A DNA stretch of 64,000 nucleotides from Membranipora membranacea (GCA_914767715.1 OU612071.1:24239681-24303680), one strand, 5' to 3'. Counted from the stretch's first letter, positions 8,230-20,160 are shown. The notes: generated by a model not told the origin, from the sequence alone. Numbers and translations are program-made.

Positions 8230-8937
8230 AACTTTACATTAAAGAAAATATGCCAATATTGAAATGATAACTTGGGGAACTGTGGCGGGTAGGGGGTAGG
8301 GTTTATGGAATGCTTCAAACCATTGATGTCTCCAATTAGCATTCATCCTGGCAGCACTAAATATGAATTCACTTGTAATTTGCCTTCACATATAGGCAAA
8401 ATACTCACCAATAAAATGAAATTTGGAAGGAGTACATCATAACGCATCAAGCATCGGAATATAACTTTTGTGGTTGTCTGCTAATTTAAAGGGATTGTCC
8501 AAGACAGAGGAACAGAGTTTGAACGCTGTTTGGTTCGGCCTTTTGAGAAAAAAGGCATAAGAAATATACAAAGTGAATATTACCATCCCCAGCCTCAGGG
8601 AAAGATTGATGTAGATTATGGAAGGGTAGATTATGTATGACCTGCTGAAATACAAAACTAGAAGCCTCATATCTTACCAATAATTGATGAATGACAATTC
8701 CAAGAAAGTACGAGGCCGTAAACCACATTGAGATTGAATATTGCCAAAACCAACAAAAGTTGCAAACTCATTATTGAGCCAGAGACAGTTTCGGTACAAC
8801 CTGATGGTATATAGTTACTTGGACAAGAATTGAAGAGCAAAATTGATTCTGATAGACCCAGCTCTGAGCATTACATCAAAATATTGAACAACTGCATAAC
8901 CTGAAATATCTCAATATGCAAGAATAATTCTAGCCAC
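8230..8937. other. Non-coding stretch downstream of nothing recognisable
   Basis: Between the tRNA gene and the next ORF I see only short frames that overlap on the minus strand (8437-8728) and lack motifs or splice borders. No repeat shared with the rest of the window was noticed. Confidence 0.3.
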
Positions 8938-9570
8938 ATGATAGAGGAGCTGATAAAAGAGCTTCAAGATAAACCAAACTTCGGTGTTTTGTTTGTTGCA
9001 GAGGTTTCCCTGTTGCTGTTAGTGCTGGGCCACCAGCGCCAGCAGCAAGACATGCTCTACATGGTTATTACTGACCCGCTCAAACTGCTAAATGAGATGA
9101 GCATAGCTGTGACCTTAAAATTCACAGAGTATTCAGTTTATCTGCTTGTGTTTTCACGTCAAATGCTTGGGAATGAAAACGTTATCAAGCCATACACAAA
9201 GGGCCACCATTTATTTCTAACGGTCAGTCAAGTTGAGTCTATACATTGTTTGCAATTGTACTTTTTTTCATTGCGACCTACTCTTCAACTAGCCAATATA
9301 ACAAACGGGTCCTATCACCAAATGGCACTCTTCAATGGTTTCTCTCTGGTTCCCTCCATATGTCGACTCATCCTTGACATGAGGAATGTGCAGCAAGCGC
9401 TTCATGCCGAACTAAGGAAGAATGACCTGCATGATCAAAAACAAATCTTGAGGACATTATTTGAGGGAGAAAACTGTCTCATCAATGAAAGGGAAGACAA
9501 ATTTTGTATGCTCTGGAACTGTTTAGAAAAACATTGGAAGATCAGCGCCAGGGATTTATGCCTAGTTTAA
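8938..9570 (+). CDS. Unknown 210-residue ORF
   Basis: I do not recognise this protein. The ATG frame of 211 codons is well above chance for DNA with roughly 60% A+T, and the frame is open for 11 more codons upstream (to a TGA at 8902). It begins with a charged helix, then a hydrophobic stretch at about residues 16-32 (VLFVAEVSLLLLVLG) that could be a membrane anchor, then a mixed region with no repeats or metal-binding pattern. The C-terminal third is charged, with Cys near residues 160, 174 and 182. There is no obvious promoter or poly(A) signal. It could be a single-exon gene, a long exon or a piece of a mobile element. Confidence 0.4.
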   Translation: MIEELIKELQDKPNFGVLFVAEVSLLLLVLGHQRQQQDMLYMVITDPLKLLNEMSIAVTLKFTEYSVYLLVFSRQMLGNENVIKPYTKGHHLFLTVSQVESIHCLQLYFFSLRPTLQLANITNGSYHQMALFNGFSLVPSICRLILDMRNVQQALHAELRKNDLHDQKQILRTLFEGENCLINEREDKFCMLWNCLEKHWKISARDLCLV

Positions 9571-10532
9571 AAATATCACCCCACCCAAATTTCTGCAAGG
9601 TGTTTAGAAACCATGCAGAGAGCTCGCAGGTGCAGTGATGAATTACTTAGAGCCCAATCAACTTTTACTTCAATCTACGTGAGAGAACTGTAAAAATACC
9701 AAATGAGGTTATCTACTATTGTAAAAAAAGTCTCCTGACAATAAAATATATCTATCTTGAACTTATGTTAGAAAGTATGGAATTTAAATTCTTTTGAGGA
9801 GGTAGCTTATGAGGTTGACACAGCACTAGGCCCCATGGATACCTCATAGCTCATAGATGAGAAGGGAGGACGATTTCTAACACTATACACAATTTTTACC
9901 CGATTTTCTTATTGTGAAGATATTGCATATTAACTGCTCAACTATCTACCAGACTATATTTTGCTGTGGTCCTTCCGGGGAGATAAAGTAGTAAAGTAAA
10001 GCAAACACATGCCAGCCATACCAGCCATAAGATCATATCTTTCTTCAATCAATCTAACAATGAAGTGGAGATTATGAATAAGAATTGTCAAGCGATTATT
10101 ACATGGATGAGGCAGATGACAAAAAGGACAAAACCACAAACAGATACAGACAGTATTCCATGGTGTTAAGGCAACACAGAAATTAGTATTTCATCATCAA
10201 GAGTTCAAACTAAAAAACCTCTCGCGTTAGAGTATAAGGAGTAGAAGCCTATGCAATGTTACATTTACATCAGTATATTCTATATGCAGCATAGGAAAAC
10301 AGTACTCGACGATGTGAGTATGGCGGATGTTTGCAATATTTTGTATGACTTTCCGATACGTGTTAAGTGTGTTTTAGTTTATCTTGACGGTAACTTATAT
10401 AATTGAAGGTTGAATATTTGCGAAGGAAATCAGCAGAGATCAGCAGAGATCAGCAGGCAGAAGAGACTCTGGTATTTACTCTGAAAGATCTAGAATGATA
10501 TTACTCTATTGCTTTAATATATGGTATTTCAG
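9571..10532. other. Mostly featureless; a short CAGCAGAGAT repeat
   Basis: No gene is recognised. Three near copies of a cagcagagat decamer occur around 10430-10462. A short ATG frame at 10320 (MADV...) runs 28 codons to a stop. Confidence 0.3.
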
Positions 10533-10592
10533 AATTGCCCTCTCCGGTGGTGATAACTCGTAACAACATGAAAATCACTAAAGAGTCTTTCC
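10533..10592 (+). other. Exon-like segment of unknown gene
   Basis: A short open stretch is bounded by an AG acceptor (ATATGGTATTTCAG) and a GT donor (CCAAG|GTAAAT), encoding about 20 residues ending MKITKESFQ. Both borders fit the metazoan consensus, but the parent gene was not found. It may belong to the transposase remnants further right. Confidence 0.25.
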
Positions 10593-11659
10593 AAGGTAAA
10601 TATTTTATAACTTGATAGCAGCAACTGCCTGACTTTGGTTTTGTGAGGCTAACATATTGTGTTTTGAATCATCGAACCTGTTTAGAGATCAGGATGGGCG
10701 CCAAAAAAACATGAACTAGTAATGACTCGCAGGTCCATCATGACCTCGCTGTTTTCTATAGAGTGAGAAATTTGGGTCAAGAAAAACTAAAATCTCTGAA
10801 AGGGGCCCATTATTACATACAGTTCACTACTACTAATGACAGGACATGTAGTATGACCAGTGGAGGTTTGGTGTGTCATGTCGTGCATTTGATTTGGAGT
10901 ATTGAAAGCTATAAGCCTGTCCAAGTCTATGGTATAATCGAATCTCAATCAGTGTTTTCCCTCCTCCAATATTTTAACCTCCATCATGGTCAATCTTCAT
11001 CGGTATGATCAAACCAAAAAAGCGAGATTGAGACAAAAAGAGGTCAATTATCTGCAGAGATACAATTTGTTGTCCTGAAATTTGAGTTGGCCATACATAT
11101 CAGGATTTCCTATGAGAGTGTAACATACTTTCTGCAGACTCATGAATCTAGACCTGAGGAAACCCATCAAAAACCAAAATATAATTTTTGTTTTCAGTGA
11201 ATTCTTGTCAGTTCAGTCTGGCAATAATTACATTATAAAACATGACAACACTAACACACCTAACTATACACCATAACAATGACAATTCTTCTGTGTTTGT
11301 GAGCAGTATTGGTTTTTCATAGTTTGTTTGTTATCATCCATGGCTAAAATTCTTTTGTATATATATTTCTTTAATTTTTCAATTTTATTTCAGCAGCCAC
11401 ACAATGCTAATTCATCCCAATTAGTTGGAACGCTAGTTTATGCCATTTTGTCCAAACAGTTCACTCTGATGAGTGGGTATCGAATTTTTCTATGGGATCA
11501 GTCCCGAATATTTTCTGATTCTTTTTGTGCTTCTGTAAAGACAAACCTTTATTTGAGAGATAATCACAATGGTTCCATGCTTCGATTTTGTGGTTCACTC
11601 CAATTTCGAATGGTTGGATTCTAACTATTCCCATGATGGGAAAAACATGAACAGAATCT
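10593..11659. other. Unassigned stretch
   Basis: Only short ORFs (10763-11008, 11328-11624) without motifs are present. No repeat from the rest of the window was recognised here. Confidence 0.25.
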
Positions 11660-11746
11660 GCCGCGGCCGGGACTTGAACCCTGGCCTCCCGCGTGTAATC
11701 CCTTTGAAGGCATTGTGTGCAAGCGCGCTAACCATTCAGCAACGCC
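11660..11746 (-). repeat. tRNA-like segment, probable SINE head or tRNA pseudogene
   Basis: The minus strand has a pol III A-box-like GCTGAATGGTTAGCGC and a B-box GGTTCAAGTCC about 45 nt apart, with a T-stem-like CAGGG...CCCGG. The acceptor stem does not pair properly, and the middle is too long for a simple class I tRNA. This pattern is typical of tRNA-derived SINEs. Tail and target duplications were not resolved. Confidence 0.6.
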
Positions 11747-12001
11747 AATTAGGATATCGGTCGAATAAACACGGTATGGATATTCACGTCCAAAAAGTCA
11801 TTCGTCACAATCGGAATTCGATTTTAATGCCATTTCCATGGGGCGATTACTCCCGAAATCCTTTCAATATCGAACCTTGGAAACATAGTGAATCTTAAAC
11901 TCCAAACCAGGATTTTGTTGACCTTGTTCAGGGGTTTGTTATCATGACCAATTTTATGGCACAACCAGCAGAGTTGTATGGTGAGACAGCCTTGATACAA
12001 T

Positions 12002-12215
12002 GTGAACAACACTCTCACAAATATACTATACATGGTAGCTGTCTTCAAAAATGAAGGTTATCAACCTGATGCTTTGTTTCTGACCAGCAAGGAATACACA
12101 GTTACCATATCAACTTTCCTTCAGCATTTGAAGGATGTCAGATGTATTCAGCCGCCATACTGGATGTCATATGATTCTGCTGCACAACAGGCTGCTATAA
12201 GACAAGTATATCCAT
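12002..12215 (+). pseudogene. Mutator-like (MULE) transposase fragment, catalytic middle region
   Basis: The translated segment has the layout of a MULE RNase H-like core: a hydrophobic strand (LYMVAVF), a block ending ALFLTSKE, a helix (TISTFLQHLKDV), then PPYWMSYDSAAQQAAIRQVYP. In the family the second catalytic Asp sits in a MSDDS-type motif. Here it reads MSYDS, and the homologous copy at 31205 keeps MSDDS. A good donor (TATCCAT|GTAACT) ends the segment at 12215. The region holding the first catalytic Asp, upstream, is out of frame or lost. This is a decayed copy of an intron-containing transposase. Confidence 0.6.
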
Positions 12216-12307
12216 GTAACTAAATATGCTGCTGCATACAATATGTGCCTGTGTTTACATTTGAACAATTTTGCTTGCCTTGCAATTTCGTTGTTTTGGT
12301 CATTTCT

Positions 12308-12536
12308 GATGGGGTGCTTTACAACATTTATCAACCAAGGGGTAGGAATATGAATATAATGAAACAATTGGTAATCCCATCAAATCTAAAAACAACAGTA
12401 ATGAAATCATACCACGGTAGTCACATGGCTGGTCATCAAGGGGTCCAGTGTTTATTGTCTTATAATTGCAAGGAGAATAAGGTTTTAAAAAAGTGACTAA
12501 AAATTACAAAGGGGCTTATCAGATAGTTCGAAACTA
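12308..12536 (+). pseudogene. LTR-retroelement integrase zinc-binding fragment
   Basis: The frame reads DGVLYNIYQ, then a basic linker, LVIPSNLKTTVM and the His pair in YHGSHMAGHQGVQ, which fits the H2C2 zinc-binding N-terminus of Ty3/gypsy-type integrases. The Cys pair is missing. A short downstream frame (NYKGAYQIVR, about 12505-12533) resembles the GPY/F module, suggesting that an internal deletion removed the whole catalytic core. It is a small nonfunctional relic, unrelated in frame to the minus-strand element at 1-7092. Confidence 0.55.
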
Positions 12537-14104
12537 GAGTTATGACAGCCCCTCTCAGCACTCTGTAGTCCCGGACAGCAGAGCTGTGCCGCCAAGGGAA
12601 CAGAAAGCAAACAATCAACTTCCATCCAGCTCCCACAGGCGAGCCGCCAACTGCCTCCGAAAGACCCTGCGAGGAAGATCCTGAAGGTCCAAAGCCAGCT
12701 CACCAAAGAGCTTACAGGCAATGAAAAACATCGATATCTCTCCCTTTTCAGTTCGAACTCAAAGACCGATCCGAATATCAACATATCATATACCGTTGGA
12801 AAGCTGCCGGGCTACTGAAAATGAATACCTGAACAAAACTTGATTCGATGACGTTGTGTCATTAAAGGGAGGAAATGAGGCAGAAAATTTTAAGAAGACA
12901 ACTCCAACCCACAAAAACGACCAATTTGGATATGTGTTCCTCTTAAACCCTGCGGGGTCACAGGATTTCTGTCCCACAGGTACCAGAGTAAACACATAAT
13001 TATTACCCATAATAGTTGGTTTGCGGGGTAAACATAGTCATAAAAACCAAGGAAGTTCACTAAAATCCTCTTATAAACTAAATGGGTATCCATGGATGAA
13101 GATTTAACGTTTAACCCAACAGATTATATTTCATCCTTGCTGCAATCTTTATCAGCTTTGCAAATATTTTTAGTATTTGAGAAAATAGCTTACAGTGTGT
13201 GTCAGTCATCTATGAGATCACTTTGTTCCTTGCACGATTTAGACACAAATGCATCAATCATCAGATGCGCATTGCAGTGTTGCTGATCCTAATGTTATTA
13301 TTCGAAAACCAATCTATCTGCCTATAGCAACATTTTCTTGGCATTATTAACTCAGTACGAACAAGCAATATCATGCCCATATGTGTTTGTAAAATGATTT
13401 CCAAGTGGAATTAGTGATGCCGCCTTTAGTCATTGGATGGAATGACCTTGGCTCAGAAACACTTCGGCATAGCACGCAACCCAAAACAAAAAGCGTAAAC
13501 CCAAACTCACCAACCCATTTTGGTCTTGGCCCAAACATATGTGCATAACTGGGCTGTAATGTGCGCAGCACCGAGTCACACAGCTCAGGAATTATAGCCA
13601 TAATATATACGCCTGCCTCTGGGTTAGTGCTTGACCACGTAACTGTTTTGGAGACATAACACTCCCATTATCACCCATGTTCAGATCGGTATTAGGGTCT
13701 GGATGCAGCTCTACTTAGATAATGGATTGTGTTCCCTGATGCGTGTCACTCAGATATTGTCAATGCTGCTAGTTGAGAAAATTCACTAGTTGTGTGCACT
13801 ACTGCCCTCATTCTTCTGCATTCAGGAATCTGAGGATCAGGACAGAAAAAAGGACCCCTCATCTATGAAATCATTTGAGTTACATATTTTGGGATGTATA
13901 CAGTTTAGAAAATTGCTTGTGTAAATGAATTGTGCCTAATAATTTAACGATAAACCTGTTTACAATTGTTGATGATAATAGTATTTTGTACTCATAGTTA
14001 CTGACAACTTACACATCCTATGCTTGTTAATCACATTCTTTCCATAATGTACTACGCCTTAACATTTAACTGCACATCCTATCTAATAAGAGTTCGTAAT
14101 AGAC
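12537..14104. other. Unassigned stretch left of the Tudor-like exon
   Basis: A plus-strand ATG ORF at 13092-13286 (64 codons) has no recognised motif. The minus-strand frames here also lack motifs. A Pro/Arg-rich reading near 12540-12700 may be the tail of the adjacent integrase relic. No promoter was confidently placed upstream of 14105. Confidence 0.25.
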
Positions 14105-14293
14105 ATGGGTCGGAGGAAAAGGAAAATCTCGGATGAGTTTGCAGACATACAAAAAGGAACACCCATCACTGCCCTGTATCCCCCAGATGGGAGATGGTAC
14201 GCAGCAAAAGTAATAAGTTGGGAGAGAAATAAAGTTACAGTTGAGTACACCTCAGACAACCACAGGCGTTGCCTGAAGCCATTCCAAATACAG
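14105..14293 (+). CDS. Tudor-like domain exon
   Basis: An ATG frame begins with a basic stretch (MGRRKRK) and continues with a compact beta-rich module: PITALYPPDGRWYAAKVIS, NKVTVEYTS and RRCLKPFQIQ. The order (aromatic Tyr/Trp, a turn of Asp-Gly, Trp-Tyr-Ala-Ala-Lys-Val, then VxVEY) resembles Tudor/SMN-type domains, which often bind methylated lysine or arginine. A donor (ATACAG|GTATGA) ends it in phase 0. The exons further right all need phase 1, so either an exon between 14294 and 14975 was missed or this exon belongs to a separate gene. Binding function is inferred from shape only. Confidence 0.5.
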
Positions 14294-14961
14294 GTATGAT
14301 AGCAAATAAATCTGCTGCTCATCACTATTTAAAATCATTGTATCCATATTGCATGTGTTTTCAACTTTTTTGTTCATTTTATAGCTGTACTGTATAGCTT
14401 ATACTTTTGACGTAGCCTACCATCTGGTCATCAAATTTGATCAAGTACGCAGCACCCTATATACACATTTTGGTATTACTCCATCCACTTGTATGTATTT
14501 TGTATAGATGCAAATCAAAGGTATGTTTTGTTTGTTCGCTCAAACATTTACTTGTTCCGTTTTCTTAAACAGTAGATAAACCTACATCCAATTTTGCCAT
14601 TTGAGATTATTGATGTTATTGCCATGAAATGCTCGAGTTTGGACAAAGAAGATGTTTGGTTCTGTCAAGGCATTAGTATTGGATCTTTGGTTGCATGTTG
14701 AGTGGAAGATATGCGAAGCACCGATTTTGAAGACAGGATAGTCTTTTTGTCAAACTGGTTCAATTAATGACGCTTTCTCTCCCCATTCTGTATTTTTAAT
14801 AGTGTCTCAAGTCATTATTTTCCAAGCTACGGGGTCTCTACATTCATTGACTGACTTATCCATTGATATATTATGCTATTATTAATTAATATTCATAAAG
14901 ATCCACTTGTGGGCAGTTTTGCAGGTTGTTGTGCAATTTCAAGTTTGATCTGTTGTTGATT

Positions 14962-17900
14962 GTTCGAAAATTCAGATAATAGCTCAACAGACAAAGACTA
15001 TGCTAATACATGTAGTTCAAGAGAGGTAGATACCGACATAGATGAAGTAGCTGCATTAATTCCAGGAGCTGGTGATGACATAGATGGAGCAGCTGCAGTT
15101 AACCCGGGAGTTGGTGATGCAGTTGGTGAGTAGATTGGTTTGAGCCAGGCACTGTTATTGTACTTTGGTATGATTTGTAAACCAAGACTATGTAGCCCAG
15201 TTTGAAAGGTGGACTACGGCGTGTGATATTAATTGTATAGCTGAGGGGTACTTGATTTCTGTTATGAGAAATTTGTACAAATTTGCAATAATTATTTCAG
15301 GCCTTCAATATATTTCATATACATGTGTCACTCATTTTGTTGGTGCAAAGTGTTCAAAATGCTATAAGGTCTTTAGATACATTGATCGGCCGGCCCGACT
15401 CATTGATTGTTTAGATTGGCAATGATGATATACTTATAAACATCCATTCTTCTTAAACTTATTTGTTCGATTCAAAGTTTACTCTGTCGATGCTTGTTCG
15501 AAAATGCAGATAATAGCTCATCAGACAAAGACTATGCTAAAAATGTGAGAAATATAGATACCCATATACATGGAGTAGCTGCAGTAAGCCCAGGAGCTGG
15601 TGATGACATAGATGGAGTAGCTGCAGTAAGACCAGGAGTTGGTGATGCAGTTGGTGAGTAGATTGATTTGAGCCAGGCACTGTTATTGTACTTTGGTATG
15701 ATTTGTAAACCAAGACTATGTAGCCCAGTTTGAAAGGTGCACCACTGCATGTGTACATAATATCTGATTCTAGAAGTTCCCCACCCCCACCATTTTCCCA
15801 AAATATTGCCATGATGCCTATGTTGAGTTTTCCCTGTAATTGTTAGCAACACAGATATCCGGCAATGGTTTATCATAGTCATAGGTTCTGCTCATCACTA
15901 CATTATAAATGGTGCCGATAATTTAGTATTCTGAGCGACTTCCTTATTATTGCTTGATTCAGGGCCTCCGAGCTTCAACCTTGATAAGTATTCATTTACC
16001 GGAAGAGCAATGTGCACCTTCTTCGTTATCTAGCAATGCCCCTGACACAAGAAGAACATTTTCATCTCAGATGACAGTACGCAATGGCTGGTGATGATCT
16101 TATGGTAGCCTTGGCAGGTAGGTAACCAAGTATAATATTTAGGCATGCCAGTGTTTTTAATGTTGAGGAATTATCTTGAGGTTAAATCAGGGTTCATGAT
16201 GCACACAGAATTTGTTTATCTGATCCAACTGGTTAATGTGTAATTGATATAATTATAAACCAGAAAATCTCAAAACAATGTATTACTCTTAGCTGATGCT
16301 CCAAACATTGATGACGGATGGCAGGCCCCAGAAGGTATTTCTGCTAGAGATGAACTGATGAAGCAACCAGTTTGGCTGCTCACGCAGAGGCCACTAGATA
16401 TAGTCAGCATCACTCTCAAGATAATGTGGGCTCATTGCTTTCACTAATTGGAGAAGTAGATGAAAGTGATTTGCCAGATCTGACGAAAAATCCTCCTAAT
16501 CTTAGACGATGTCGTATGCCAAGTAAGCTTTCAGGGCTCAATCTATACTAACCTCGTTTCTCATGTGTTGTTAATGGCCGTGTACCATGAATAATAATGT
16601 TGACTGTTCAGCACATTTTACAACTTATGTTATAGGTAGTGAGGATAACCTTGTGCGACAGCTATTTATTAGCAAATTAATTTAATCTGTGTTTTTTAAG
16701 CAGATTTTTGGTTTGCTAGTATGCGTACTTGTCGTGTCAATTTCGACTTACGATCTATAAATTAACATTTCCTCTAGGATATTACTGTCATGAATCCCAG
16801 CAAGCAGTTTCAAAAATGTTCAATCACATGTCTGATTGAGTCACCATATAGTATAATCATCGAATATTCCATGAATACAGGTTTCTGTAGCTGCAAGTTG
16901 CATTAGTTTAAATAGTGGGACAAATAAATGCGGCATGCTTCACAGAATATTTCCTGATAGAGTAAATGTCATGATTTCCGGACTCTATAATTTGCATACC
17001 ATGATCGTTAGAAGTTTGGTCTTGTTAAATCTTAGCAGATATGAGAGGACAAGAGCGAGATTGGCAAGAACAGACAGACGAGAATGACATTGATTCTGAT
17101 ATCGATCAGCTTTGGTTGCCTAATTCCCAGCGCCCCAATGTTTGGACAGCACGATCTAGTGGTAGCGAAAGTCCAGATAGTTCCTCATCAGACAACGAGG
17201 CATATACCAAAAAGGATAATCAAGATGGAGCAGCCGCAGTAAGCCCAGGAGCTGGTGATGACATAGATGGAGCAGCCGCAGTAAGCCCAGGAGTTGGTAG
17301 TGCAGTTGGTGAGTATATTGGTTTGAGCCAGGCACGGTTATTGCACATTGGTACGATTTGTAACCACTCCCTACGTAGCAGGATGAGTTTTAAAGGAGCA
17401 CCACTGGGTGTAACATTAATTGTATAGCTGAGGGGCACGTGATTTCTGTTTTGAGGAATTTGTACAATTTTGCAATAATGATTCCAGGCATTCAATATAT
17501 TTCATATATATGTGCCACATTTTTTGTTGGTTCAGATATGTATGGGTTTACACTGCTTATGGGGTCTTTACATACAATGATTGTTTATGCTAGCAATGAT
17601 GAAGTACTCATAAACATCCACTCGTCATGAACTTTCCTCGATATAAAGTTTACTCTGTTGATGCTTGTTCGAAAATGCAGATAATAGCTCAACAGACAAA
17701 GACTATGCTAAAAGTGTTAGAGAGGTAGACACCCACATAGATGGAGTAGCTACAGCAAGCCCAGTTGGTGATGCAGTTGGTGAGTATATTGGTTTGAGCC
17801 AGGCACGGTTATTGCACATTGGTATGATTTGTAACCCAATTTTCTGTCGCAGAATGAGTTTAAAGCGTGCTGCATTGCTGTATTTGATCTTAATTGTGTA

Positions 17901-17975
17901 GCTAGGGGGTACTTCATTTCTGATTTTAGAATTTTGTGCAAATGTGCAACAATGGGTTCAGGCCTTACAAGCAAC
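14962..17975 (+). repeat. Tandem segmental duplication carrying one exon, four copies
   Basis: Four segments start or end with the same sequence: GTTCGAAAATGCAGATAATAG before the exon (about 14962, 15493, 17664) and GTTTGAGCCAGGCAC in the intron after it (about 15137, 15665, 17321, 17792). Copies 1 and 2 are spaced 531 bp. The exon and its flanking intron were duplicated together. Copy 3 has a different 5' half (17039-17226), and copy 4 has lost one internal peptide repeat. Confidence 0.85.
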
Positions 17976-18130
17976 TTTATAATATTGATTCATGGGCTTG
18001 AAACAGTTTCACCATTCGATGTTATTAGTGTTTCAAGGTGGCTGTAGTTATGACATATTTCTATCGGCTTTGGTAGATGAAGATGAAACCAAGGCGCTGT
18101 ACTCTGCATACAAAACTGAACTAAAATCAG
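14976..18130 (+). CDS. Multi-exon gene model with all phase-1 symmetric exons; acidic low-complexity protein
   Basis: Proposed exons are 14976-15125, 15510-15653, 16293-16334, 16364-16522, 17039-17308, 17681-17779 and 18038-18130. Each has AG/GT borders, each length is a multiple of three (150, 144, 42, 159, 270, 99, 93), each starts and ends in phase 1, and none has a stop in that frame. The product is rich in Asp, Glu, Ser, Gly and Ala, with repeats like DIDGAAAVSPG and patches such as IGEVDESDLPDL and SGSESPDSSSSDNEA. No catalytic domain is visible. It may be a disordered regulatory protein, or part of an old transposon-linked gene, as transposase scraps flank it. The 16335-16363 gap is only 29 bp and may be an indel rather than an intron. 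First and last exons were not identified. Confidence 0.5.
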
Positions 18131-18768
18131 GTAGGTCTGGCTTTTCTCATAAAATATTTTGAATTTACCCGTGTTGCTGACTGTGTTACTTTGAGTTAGC
18201 TTTGTCCCTGGGATAAGAAAAGTACAAAGAAAGCAGCAGGATGAGCCCATTGGTAATGTGTGATGAGCCAAGAAAATACACTCAAAAATGGTTGAAACAC
18301 CAAGAGGTAATAACATATCAGTAGCCTGTACTCTTGGCTACTGGTTTGGGGGCCTGAAGCAACTCATTTGATTAATTCGATAATAGAACAACACAATGGC
18401 TCAAAATACCGGTAGCTATTTGTAATTTTAGAATACCTCCTACTATTTAGAATTTCAGGCCTTGTTTACTTCCACAACAGATCTTAAATACCTACCTTGA
18501 TTCAAACGCTTGTTTTATACTGTCAGTCAATGATATAGTACAGTTACCTACATAGAATATGGATGTTCACTCCATACTCTTTGTGTTTCGATATTTTGAG
18601 CTACACTGCCACTTGATCAGAAGTGACGTGTGTTCAAAAAATATACAACAATTTTAACATCGAATATCCATCCTTGCAAAATGTTAATTATCCGCCTATG
18701 TATGCTATGTTACAAGAAGTCATAGGTAAATCTGATTTCACTTCTCCACACATTCCGAAATGTTGTAG
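18131..18768. other. Unassigned stretch between phase-1 gene model and transposase scrap
   Basis: No convincing exon was found. A plus-strand frame at 18623-18841 (72 codons, with a CCRCG cluster) overlaps the transposase fragment in another frame and is less convincing. Confidence 0.25.
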
Positions 18769-18877
18769 ATGTGGGTTAAGTATCATTGCAAAGACAGACT
18801 CAAGCCAAATATACACACTAATAATGGACTGGAGAGATTGAATAGGACTTTCAAGCAGCTTACAGAGGTTGAAAAAG
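18769..18877 (+). pseudogene. Transposase-like fragment with TNNGLERLNRTFK motif
   Basis: Between an AG border (TTGTAG|ATG) and a GT donor (AAAAAG|GTAGCA), the frame encodes WVKYHCKDRLKPNIHTNNG and LERLNRTFKQL. The TNNGLERxN block is typical of the third catalytic region of MULE/SWIM-type transposases. It may be the downstream part of the element whose middle lies at 12002-12215. It is too short to be functional alone. Confidence 0.45.
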
Positions 18878-19944
18878 GTAGCAATATAGGCTTGAGATGT
18901 CATGACCTAAACTGAACTCTCACAAAAATTTATGTGACGCATAACTCATTTTCGGTGAGTGACGAAAACGGGAGTCAGGAGTTGAATGCAGCTTCTGTTC
19001 TCAGAGGGTAAGTGAATAAAATTAGTACAAATGATAGTATGCAAAGTCTGCTGAAATTTTGCTGCTGTGTCGCCATTTATTTTGTCAGAATACACTTATT
19101 ATGTAATGAAAATAGCTCACCATGCCGACTGCTCGAATACAGTTTGTGTATTTCTCTTGCTTACCATGAGTTAATGGAGGTGGCCTGCAGTTGTATTGGC
19201 GTTTGCCAAAATCAGACTCTTTCATTTCTTTCCTCAATCTAAACCATATATGTCATTGACTATATTGACATTTCATAAGTCTATATTTGACTTTTATTTT
19301 TACTTTTCTAGTAGTTTCAGGATGACTCCCAAAGCTTCGCAGATATGCTTGGGCACAAACTAAGGGAGCACATTCCTGCAGTCGAAGATACTCACACCAT
19401 TTGTGGAACATTATAACAAGGAAGCACCAACTTACCAACTAAACAACATTACTAATAATTATCAGTACCAGGAAGAAATCTGCCATCAACATCTTATTCG
19501 GACATGCTGAATATGATGCTACGCTAAACTGTCCCATATGTATACTATATATTTACTTATATTATTTTATTTGTATGTTTATTACATTTAGTGTTGTGAT
19601 GTGTGAATTATACAAGAATAAAAGCTGATTTAAAACATGTCATCGCTTCTGGTTTTCTCAAGCATTCATAAAAAAAAGTATTGTTGCTTCCCATGCTCCA
19701 TGACGAAATCCGCAATGGTGATAAAGACACTACAACAACTCATGATAATGGCTGAGATTGCAGCTGTGTTTTGTCATTGACATATTTTATCATGGCTATT
19801 ACCGTCATAGCGTGATAATGTCATTTTTATTTCACAGCCAAATTTTCCCACAGCTGCGAACAGCATTAAACATATTCATTATTTAAGTAAGTAGAGTGGA
19901 ATTTTTGGCTCATTGTCAGGAATGAGAAAGATTCTATAACAAAA
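18878..19944. other. Unassigned AT-rich stretch
   Basis: Short ORFs only (19012-19242 plus, 19253-19438 minus). An AATAAA-containing sequence near 19615 could end a transcript from the left, but no link was established. Confidence 0.25.
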
Positions 19945-20160
19945 GTTTATTGGTTTTCAGGTTCGGTCAAAAGCATTGACCTGAGACTGAATGCCATGGA
20001 AATCAGCACGTCAAAAACTAAGCCGACTGAGCTTCCAGAAGGATATTCAAAATCATGCCATGAACTAAGCTTAATAAGCAGTAAATGAGAATAAAGATGG
20101 CAAAAGCTGATGGCAGGCATTGATGGATACTGTCTATAGTCATAAATATCATCCAATAGA
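19941..20160 (+). repeat. Repeat family R3, copy 1, exon-like
   Basis: Homologous to 35899-36185. Both copies have an AG acceptor (GTTTTCAG or TTTTTCAG) before GTTCGGTCAAAAGC, then an open stretch (SVKSIDLRLNAMEISTSK here), and a shared tail ending TTGATGGATACTGTCT. The reading frame is open here; copy 2 has a stop in the same place. Function unknown. Confidence 0.6.

Noticed and set aside
11569-11898. Protein-coding ORF with GRDLNPGL
   Set aside because: That peptide is the antisense translation of a tRNA-type B-box, so the ORF reflects the tRNA-like repeat.
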